Assembly (NCBI GenBank): GCA_947629945.1
Contig: CANRFR010000001.1
Span: forward strand, 1-64,000
Direction of reading: 5' to 3'
DNA from: an uncultured Clostridia bacterium
Lineage (GTDB): Bacteria > Bacillota > Clostridia > Oscillospirales > Ruminococcaceae
Length of the DNA: 64,000 nt
How positions within the stretch are numbered: position 1 is the first letter of the stretch; each line of letters starts with the position of its first letter. Made by a program: the position numbers and the translations under genes. The notes under the pieces are model-generated. The model saw only the letters and a list, made by a program, of their open reading frames with translations, was not told the origin of the DNA and did not search any database. Below, one piece after another: positions 55,917-64,000 of this stretch.

Positions 55917-57938
55917 ATGAGATTTAAAAGGATAGCGGCGGGCGTGCTGTGCGCCGCGCTTGGGATAACGCTGGGCGGCTGCGGAAAAATTCCCGAACTG
56001 TCCGAGGACGGCTCTCCGCCGAAAGAAGCGTCGGTGAAAACCGTCAAGCTTTCCGACAGCGGAGAGCTTGACATCACGCGAAAGGATATCGGAAATACGC
56101 CGATGGGCGAGGACGGCTCTTGGACGGTGTTCGTTTATATGAGCGGCTCCAATCTGGAAAGCGCCGCGGGCAAGGCAACAGAGGACTTGAACGAAATGCT
56201 TGCCGCTGCCACGGGGAAGAACGTGCGCTTTATAATCCAAACCGGCGGTGCGGCGGCTTGGAAAAATGATTTTGTGACCGCCGACAAGCTCTGTCGATTT
56301 GAAATAAGCGGCAGCAAGCGCAAAGAATTGGCGCGGCTTCCGTCCGCTTCTATGGCGAAGGGCGCGACCTTGCGGAGTTTTTTGAAATGGGGCGTGGAGA
56401 ATTATCCCGCCGCCAAAATGGGAGTTGTGTTCTGGGGTCACGGCAAGGGCGCTCTTGGCGGAGTTTGCAAGGATAACCGCTTCGACGAAGATTATTTGCA
56501 GCTTTCCGACTTAAACAACGCGCTTGCGGAAGTCAGCGAAAATATGACGGACAAATTCGAGTTTCTGGGCTTCGACAACTGCTATATGGGAACTCTGGAG
56601 ACTGCCGACATTGCCGCGTCTTACGCGAGGTATATGATAGGCTCCGAGGAACTGGAACCCGCGGGAGGGTGGGATTACACGGCTCTCGGAAATCTTCTCG
56701 GCGAACAGCCCGAAGCCGATTGGGACGTTATTTCCAAAACGCTTTGCGACGGCTTTTTTGACTCGAACTTTGACAGCGAAATAGCTGCCGGAGCGACCTT
56801 TTCGGTAACGGAGCTTTCAAAGCTGGACGATATCGTGTGCGAGTTGAACGGCTATTCCGCCGAACTGTGTGAAAAGCTAAAAGACAGGAAAACTCTTGCA
56901 GAATTTCAAAGCGCTCTTGAAAATGCCGAACACTTTGGCGATGACGGCGGTTACGACGGTTTTGGCAACACCGCCGACCTCGCGGACTTTGCGCGCGCGG
57001 GCAAATCGCTTTCCAAAAGAGCGGACGAGCTTTTGAACGCGATAGAAGCCGCAACGGTCTATAAACGGCTCGGGGAGGAGCACCCGAACGCCTGCGGACT
57101 TTCGGTGTACTACCCGTTTAAGCCCAACGGCGCCGAGGAAATGCGGAAGTTCGCGGACATCTCGGTTTGCCCGTACTATTTTGCACAAGCGGAGCTTACG
57201 CTCCGAGCCGCCTCGCCCGCAATGGAACTTTCGGATTTTGATAAAAACGAGACCACGAGTCTGTGGTGCGGCGATAGCAACGAAAATTCTCACGAGTTGT
57301 ACGGACTTTTCGGTGAAGAACTCGGCAAAAACAAGGACGGAAGCCGCATAAGTTCGCTTATTGAATTCAGCAAACAGCCCGAACTTAAAAACGAGCAGTA
57401 TTCTTTGACCGTAAAGCCCGAGTCGCTGAAATACATTAAAAGCGTCGGAATGAACGTTTGCAGTGCGCAAGCCGACCACAAGTTCTACGAGTTGGGCACG
57501 AAAAGCTGCGCTAACGCCGATTGGAGCGGCGGGGAGTTTTCGGACACTTTTAACGGAAAATGGTTCTTGCTGCCTAATAAAGAGCCGCTGCCCACAAAGC
57601 CGAAAAGCTTCGGCGGTTACGTCGCGAGGGTGAGCGAGAACGGCATAGAATGTGCTTTGAGCTTCACAAGCGCTCAAAACGAAGTCAGCCTTTTGGGTGA
57701 ATGGAGAAACCGCACCGTTTCTGCGTGCTATGATGTTTGCACTTATGACAATGACAGGTTCTCAACGGAAACGGGAACCGAGTATACCTTTGGCGAAAGC
57801 CCTCAACTTGTTTACGGTGATTTGAGCGACGGCGATTATTTCTATCTGATTGCGGTAACGGATATCTGGGGCGGCGAATATCATTCGGAAATCGTGAATT
57901 TCTCAATTAAAAACGGCAGTTTGATTTTTCAAAACTAA
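55917..57938 (+). CDS. Clostripain-family (C11) cysteine peptidase lipoprotein
   Basis: Lipobox ITLGGCG; WTVFVYMSGSNLESAAGKATEDLNEML; VVFWGHGKGALGG; FEFLGFDNCYMGTLE. Confidence 0.92.
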   Translation: MRFKRIAAGVLCAALGITLGGCGKIPELSEDGSPPKEASVKTVKLSDSGELDITRKDIGNTPMGEDGSWTVFVYMSGSNLESAAGKATEDLNEMLAAATGKNVRFIIQTGGAAAWKNDFVTADKLCRFEISGSKRKELARLPSASMAKGATLRSFLKWGVENYPAAKMGVVFWGHGKGALGGVCKDNRFDEDYLQLSDLNNALAEVSENMTDKFEFLGFDNCYMGTLETADIAASYARYMIGSEELEPAGGWDYTALGNLLGEQPEADWDVISKTLCDGFFDSNFDSEIAAGATFSVTELSKLDDIVCELNGYSAELCEKLKDRKTLAEFQSALENAEHFGDDGGYDGFGNTADLADFARAGKSLSKRADELLNAIEAATVYKRLGEEHPNACGLSVYYPFKPNGAEEMRKFADISVCPYYFAQAELTLRAASPAMELSDFDKNETTSLWCGDSNENSHELYGLFGEELGKNKDGSRISSLIEFSKQPELKNEQYSLTVKPESLKYIKSVGMNVCSAQADHKFYELGTKSCANADWSGGEFSDTFNGKWFLLPNKEPLPTKPKSFGGYVARVSENGIECALSFTSAQNEVSLLGEWRNRTVSACYDVCTYDNDRFSTETGTEYTFGESPQLVYGDLSDGDYFYLIAVTDIWGGEYHSEIVNFSIKNGSLIFQN

Positions 57939-57945
57939 AAATAAT

Positions 57946-57988
57946 AAACAAACGCGTCTTCCGTATCAAACGGGAGACGCGTTTATGT
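57946..57988. terminator. Terminator between convergent genes
   Basis: aaacgcgtcttccgtatcaaacgggagacgcgttt. Confidence 0.75.
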
Positions 57989-58024
57989 TTATTTTGCTTT
58001 TAAATTACCGCAAGGATCAAGCTG

Positions 58025-61000
58025 TCAAAATCCATTCAGGTGATGTGCTTTAATGTATTTTGAATAGTCAACATAGCCTGTGTCCAAATCGCAGTCAAAT
58101 TCCACGCCGCTTACGTATCCCGCGTCATACTGCCACATTCCAAAAGCGGAGGTGTAGTAGCAGTTTCCGCGGTAATCCGCTATCCAAGCGGGACGTTTCA
58201 GCCGAACGCTGTCATCGACAAAATTTGTGTACCAATATGTAGAGGAGTAAACTCCCGCGTAGTAACCCGCTTTTTCAAGCGTTCCGCAGAACGTTTCCAC
58301 AAGTTGTGTGCAGAATTCCTTGCCTAAGGCGAATTGGTCGCTTTCCTCAATATCGAAATAAACGGGGAACTCGAACTTCTTGCCTTTCATTGCCGCGATG
58401 AACGCCTGAGCTTCTTGTCGTCCTTGTTCAAGAGTAGTCGCGGTGCTGTACCAGTAAGCGCCGACCATAAGTCCCGCTTTCTTTGCGTTCGCGTAGTTTA
58501 TTTCCCAAGTATCAACCGTAGATGTGGAGTAGCCCGCCTTAACTATAACGAAGTCAACTCCGCTTGCCTTTACCTTTTTGAAATCTATAGTGCCTTGATA
58601 TCCGGAAACGTCAATGCCTTTCATCATAACGTTTACGCCTGAAAGCTCCGCTGCTTTATTTGTGGAGGATGACGCAGCCGCTGTTTTTATCGTCACCGTG
58701 TTGTTTGCTGCGGTCGCGCTTTTTGTTGTCACGCTTACCGCAGCGTATGCTCCGTAGTCGCTGCCCTTGAGGGCGAACACTCTAAACTTGTAAGTGGTTG
58801 ACGCGCTGAGACCCTGCACTGTATAAGATGTGTTCTTTATCGTGCAAAGCCGTACCCAGCCGCCGTTTTTATAGATATATGCGCGGTAGCTGTCAGCGGT
58901 CGTGTTCTTGTTCCAGGAAAGAGTAACGGAATCGGTGGTGGAAACAGCCTTTAAGTTCGCAACGGTACCGGGTTTGCCCGAAGCCGCCGTAGTGTTGACG
59001 TTCGCGGAAACCGCGCCGCTGCTGAGCGAGCCTTTCACTGCAGTTATTCTGAATTGATAAGCCGAAGCGGGGGAAAGCTTTGAAACGGTGTAAGACGTTC
59101 CCGCAGCAGCCCCGATATTCACCCAATTGCCGTTTTTGTATTGATGTATGCGGAAAATGTCGGCAGATGTGTTTTTGTTCCACGAAAGTTTTACGTAATT
59201 TGCGCCCGACACGGCTTTAACGCCTGTCACTGCGGACGGTTTTGTCAGCGCGCTTACCGCTGCGTATGCACCATACTCGCTGCCTTTAAGTGCGAATACT
59301 CGGAATTTATATGTCGTCGAAGAATTGAGACCGCTCACCGTATAAGAAGTGTTTTTGATGGTGCAAAGCCGTACCCAGTTGCCGTTTTTCCAGATATATG
59401 CGCGGTAGCTGTCGGCAGTGGTGTTTTTGCTCCACGAAAGAGTAACGGAGTTCGCGGTGGGGAACGCTCTCAGGTCCGCGACTGTTCCGGGTTTGCCCGA
59501 AGCCGCGGCAGTGTTGGCGTTCACATAAGTCGGAGTGCTGTAAACATTGCCTTTGAAGGCGTATATTCTGAATCGAAAAGCTGAAGCCGCAGAGAGCTTT
59601 GAAATAGTGTAGGACGTGCCGGTCGTACGTGCAGCATATACCCATTTGCCGTCCTTGTATTGGTCGATCTGGTATTTGTCGGCAGAAGTGTTCCTATTCC
59701 ACGAGAGCTTTATGTAATTACCGCCCGAAACTGTCTTCACGCCTTTGACATCATCGGGCTTGGTAAACGCGTTTACAGCCGTGTACGCGCCGTAGACGCT
59801 GCCCTTGAGGGCGAATACTCTGAACTTATAAGAAGTTGAAGCATTAAGCCCGCTGACCGTATAAGAAGTGTTTTTTATGGTGCAAAGCCGTACCCATGCA
59901 TCGTTTTTATAAATATACGCGCGGTAGCTGTCCGCGTTGGAGACTTTATTCCATGAAAGGGTAACGGAATTCGCAGTGACTGCGGCTTTTAAGTTTGTAA
60001 CAGCTCGTGGTTTCGTTGCTGCGTTTACGGCGGCGTATGCTCCATAGCTGCTGCCTTTCAGGGCAAACACTCTGAATTTATAAAGCGTCGCGGTGCTGAG
60101 ACCGTTTACAGTATAAGTGTTGGTTTTAATAGTACAAAGTCTGACCCACCCGCCGTTTTTGTAAATATATATGCGGTAACTGTCTGCACCGGAAGCTTTA
60201 TTCCAGGAAAGTGTAACAGAGTTCGTGGTGACCTCGGTTTTTAAGTTCGTAACGGTTCCGGGTTTCGTTACCGCGCTTATGGCGGCATACGCTCCGTAGT
60301 CGCTGCCCTTTAGAGCGAATACTCTGAACTTATAAGAAGTTGAAGCGTTAAGACCGCTCACTGTATAAGAAGTGTTTTTTATAGTGCAAAGTCTGACCCA
60401 GCCGCCGTTTTTGTAAATATACACTCGATAGCTGTCCGCATCGGGAACTTTATTCCACGAAAGGGCAACATTGTTCGCAGTGACTGCGGCTTTTAAGTTC
60501 GTAACGGTTCCCGGCTTTGAGGAAGCGGCTGTTTTAAAAGTAACTTTTGCTGCCGCAGAGACGGTGTTGCCAACATAATACATTATTCTGAACGTGTACT
60601 CCGTCGAACCCGAAAGTCCTTTAACGTTGTATGTTGTCGCCGACCCCAACGGTGAAGCGACATTTGACCACTTTCCGTTTTCCAGAACGTCTATTTGGTA
60701 TTTATCGGCGGAGTTAACTTTGCTCCAACTCAATTTAACGTTTGCGGGATCTGTTGTTGCCGTGAAATTTTTCGGAGCGGTCATTTTGGTTTTGACCGTT
60801 ATCTTTGCCGACGAACTGTAAATGTTCTTCGCGTATGCGAATACTCTGAATTGATAAGAGGTGTTGGGCGACAGACCCGTTACAGTGTATGTCGTTGTAT
60901 TGGCGTTCGTTACGCCAAGTCCTACCCACGCTCCGTTTTTGTACATATCCACCTGATAGCTTGTGGCGATATCGTTTTTGCCCCATGTCAATTTGACGGA

Positions 61001-62384
61001 GTTGGCGGCGGACGCCGCTTTCAGTGATGTTACGGCGGCGGGTTTTTTCGGTTCCTGTGCCGCTGTGGGCGTAACTTTCAGCAACGGTGTGTTTTCGCTC
61101 TTAACCGTGACCTTTGCCCAGTCGGCGGCAGAGCCGCTCAAATTAACGGTTTTGATCTTAGAACAACCGTAAAACGCTCCCAATTCGATAAGTTTAAGAC
61201 TTTTCGGAAGTTTAACGGTGCTGAGATTTACGCAAAGTCTGAACGCGTCCTCGCCGATTTTCTGAACGCCCTCGGGCACGGTTATCGAGCTGAGAGCGCC
61301 GCACCCGAAGAAAGCGTCGCTGCCTATGGTTTTGAGGGTATTGGGCAGAGAAACGCTTTTCAGCTTTTCACAGTTGATGAACGCCATATCCGCTATAGCT
61401 GTTGTGCCGTTTTTAACCGTGGCGCTCGTTATGCTGCCGACCGCTTCCACAAGTACGCTGCCCGCGTATTTTAAATTTCCTTGCGAGGTTAAGAACGGCG
61501 TTTCGGCGAACGCGCGTCCTCCGATATCAATATTGCCTGAGCCGATCTTTACGCTGCCGGCTTTAAGCTTGGAGTTTTCAAACGCGCCCTTGCCGATTTT
61601 AGTTACCGTGTTGGGGATAGTTACCGTAGAAAGGCTCGTATCGCTAAACGCATAAGCGCCGACGCTTGTAATACCGCTCGGAACAGTTATCGAAGTCAGC
61701 GACTTGCATCCCGCGAAAACGCCGCTGCCGATGGTTTTGAGACCTGCGGGAATGTTCACGGTAGTGAGCTTTGAGCAGCTGCTGAACGTCATAGAACCTA
61801 TATTTAGCAGTCCCGATGGAAGAACGGCTTTTTCCAGATTTTCGGCGGTGGCGAACAATTTGTCCGCAAGTCCTAATGTTCCCGCCTTGACGGAAACGCT
61901 CACAGCGTTGTCGCTGCACCAAACAGCCACCTTGCCGGCATATTTCACCGAGCCGCTTTGATTCTCCAGAAAAGGAGTGCCCTCAAAAGCGTGAGCGCCC
62001 GCGCCGATAACGCTGTTCGGCACCGTGATCTTTGTGAGCTTGTCGCAGTTCGCAAAGCCCGCTTCCGCTATACGCGTAACGCGTTTTCCGTTGACCGTTT
62101 CGGGGATTGTCACGCTCCCCGAGGGCTTGCTGCCGTTCACAAAGTTGTATCCGACCTCGTATGTACCGTCCTCAAGCTCGGTATATTTAAGTCCGTTTTT
62201 CACGAAGCTGCTACCGAGTGCCAGACTTTTTCGCTCCACCGTTTCGCTTACGACGACCTCATCGTCTATGTGCGCGTAAGACTTTTTTTCAAAAGCGAAC
62301 ACGGGCAGTTCCAAAGAACACAGTTCTATGGCTGCTGCCAAAATGATTGAAAGCATTTTTTTCATTTTTGATATTTCCCCCATT
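58025..62384 (-). CDS. Secreted LRR (BspA-like) - nine FN3 domains - GH25 lysozyme/muramidase protein
   Basis: Signal peptide MKKMLSIILAAAIELCSLELPVFA; LRR_5 repeats; nine KPGTVTNLKA...SYTVSGLNASTSYKFRVFALKG-type FN3 units; C-terminal MKGIDVSGYQGTIDFKKVKASGVDFVIVKAGYS...FPVYFDIEESD. Confidence 0.92.
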
Positions 62385-62479
62385 TTTTGACCTCGTTCAC
62401 AAACGCATAAATTTTGTGACAACAGGTTCTTCATTACCCCAAACAAATATCATTGTACCGTTTCATTGCTTGCCGCTTG

Positions 62480-64000
62480 TCAGTTGTTTTTTATAACCTT
62501 TTCAAGCGCACTCAACAGTTTTTCTGTATCTATCGGCTTTGCCAAATGACCGTTCATACCCGCGTTTAAAGCGTCCTGCTTGTCTTCGGCAAACGCATTG
62601 GCTGTCATTGCTATTATCGGAATATTTCGAAGCGATTTGTTTTTTAGCCCTCTTATCTGCTTTGTAGCCTCATAGCCGTTGAGAACCGGCATTTGAACGT
62701 CCATAAGAACAACCTTGTAATAACCGGGCTTTGAGTTCTTAACCTTATCCGCCGCGATCTGACCGTTTTCAGCCACATCAACCTCAAATCCGGCTTCTGT
62801 AAGCAGCGTAAGCGCTATTTCTTGATTAAGCTCGTTATCTTCCGCCAGTAGGATCCTTCCCGAGTAAGAGAAATTATTTTTTGAAGTCGTAACTTCGCCG
62901 CTGTCGAAGAGCTTTTTTAGACAATTTTTCAATTCCGATATAAACAGCGGTTTTGCACAGAACTCCGAAATCACTGAAGTGCTTATATCATCTTCCAATT
63001 CCGTCTTATCTTTATCCGTCACCGCGATTATCGGCGTCTCGCCGCCAACCTCGCAACGAATCTGTTTTGCAAGTTCTTTGCCGTTGATATCCGGCAGGTC
63101 AAAATCCAGCGTGTAAAACTCGTAAGAGTTTTGCTTAATACAAGAAGCCGCGTCTGCTTCCGACGATACCGATTCCGCTTTTATTCCCAGTTTTTTGAAC
63201 ATAGCCGCGGTGTTGTTGCGGAATTTGACATCGCCGCTTATCACCAGCGCCCGTTTTCCGCAATAATCGGAATGCGTTTCGGTTTCATCTTGGTCGGACG
63301 GCGTTTTGAACTCAAACTCCACCGTCACAGTCGTGCCCTTATTCGGTACGCTTTGTACGTTGATGGAGCCGTTCATCATATCCGTTATTCTTTTTGTGAT
63401 AGCCATTCCAAGTCCCGTGCCCTGAATGCCGCTCGCAGTGGTGTTGCGTTCACGCTCAAACGGCTCGAAGATATGCTCCGCGAATTCGGGACTCATTCCA
63501 ATCCCGTTGTCGCTCACCGTAAAAATATAAACGGAGTGTCCGCTCTTATACGACGGCAGCTGCTCCGTCAAAAACGTTATCGCACCGTTTTCCGGAGTGT
63601 ATTTCACCGCGTTTGAAAGCAGATTCAGCAAGACCTGATTTAAACGGAGCTTATCGCAGATCATATTTTCGTTGTGAACGTTGACCGCGTCCATTTTAAA
63701 ATCAATCATCTTTTTCCGAGCGTCGGGACGGATCATATTCTGCAGCTCCCATAGAATTTCAGGCAGCGAACAAAGCTTTTCGTCGAGGTGAATCTTGCCG
63801 TTTTCGATGGAGCTCATATCCAGAATGTCGTTAATGAGACTCAGCAAATGCTCTCCCGAATTCATTATCTTGTTAAGATAACTCTCGACGCGGTCTTGGT
63901 TATCAATATGCGTCAGCGCCAGAGACGTAAATCCGATTATGGCGTTCATCGGCGTCCGTATATCATGTGACATATTGGACAGGAACACGCTTTTTGCCTC
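62480..64000 (-). CDS. Hybrid sensor histidine kinase with two receiver domains; N-terminus beyond window
   Basis: FLSNMSHDIRTPMNAIIGFT H-box; HATPase motifs; REC1; REC2 ILLAEDNELNQEIA...VVLMDVQMPVLNG. Confidence 0.95.
   Translation of the reverse strand, partial: EAKSVFLSNMSHDIRTPMNAIIGFTSLALTHIDNQDRVESYLNKIMNSGEHLLSLINDILDMSSIENGKIHLDEKLCSLPEILWELQNMIRPDARKKMIDFKMDAVNVHNENMICDKLRLNQVLLNLLSNAVKYTPENGAITFLTEQLPSYKSGHSVYIFTVSDNGIGMSPEFAEHIFEPFERERNTTASGIQGTGLGMAITKRITDMMNGSINVQSVPNKGTTVTVEFEFKTPSDQDETETHSDYCGKRALVISGDVKFRNNTAAMFKKLGIKAESVSSEADAASCIKQNSYEFYTLDFDLPDINGKELAKQIRCEVGGETPIIAVTDKDKTELEDDISTSVISEFCAKPLFISELKNCLKKLFDSGEVTTSKNNFSYSGRILLAEDNELNQEIALTLLTEAGFEVDVAENGQIAADKVKNSKPGYYKVVLMDVQMPVLNGYEATKQIRGLKNKSLRNIPIIAMTANAFAEDKQDALNAGMNGHLAKPIDTEKLLSALEKVIKNN

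Noticed and set aside
1-64000. tRNA/rRNA genes, prophage, restriction-modification or toxin-antitoxin defence island
   Set aside because: No recognisable tRNA/rRNA sequence, integrase, transposase, capsid, methylase or Cas signature seen; the HTH genes at 8265 and 18630 are single regulators without an obvious toxin partner.

Overview
The window looks like the chromosome of a low-to-mid-GC anaerobic Firmicute, of the Ruminococcus/Oscillospiraceae type. This is inferred from gene content and codon style, not from a search. It is densely coding. I saw no rRNA, tRNA, CRISPR array, phage or transposase.

Main content:
- Secreted or cell-wall proteins with NPxTG-like C-terminal anchors.
- An FprA flavodiiron protein.
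- A dusB / cytosolic LRR / Fe-S aldo-keto reductase operon.
- An ECF sigma/anti-sigma pair and two GntR-ABC transporter modules.
- Two methyl-accepting chemotaxis proteins.
- A minus-strand block: DUF1015, a PRTase-TRSP-StiP-PELOTA fusion, PHP, polA and nadE.
- DegV, a minimal SodC-like protein, adenosylhomocysteinase and a HAD phosphatase.
- A two-component system, a Tam-like methyltransferase and purine nucleoside phosphorylase.
- Two large tandem GH5 (subfamily 7-like) mannanase paralogs with near-identical promoter/operator architecture.
- A clostripain-type lipoprotein protease.
- A large LRR-(FN3)x9-GH25 secreted protein and a truncated hybrid histidine kinase.

Most notable signals:
- the PRTase/TRSP/StiP/PELOTA fusion away from any ter genes in the window
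- the LRR-FN3-GH25 architecture
- a 1107-aa LRR protein with no signal peptide inside a tRNA-modification operon
- a stripped-down SodC-like protein
- the duplicated mannanases with conserved GTAAACGTTTAC operators
- a MITE-like repeat with conserved arms (two copies), one lying directly downstream of the dusB promoter
- several long fold-back elements
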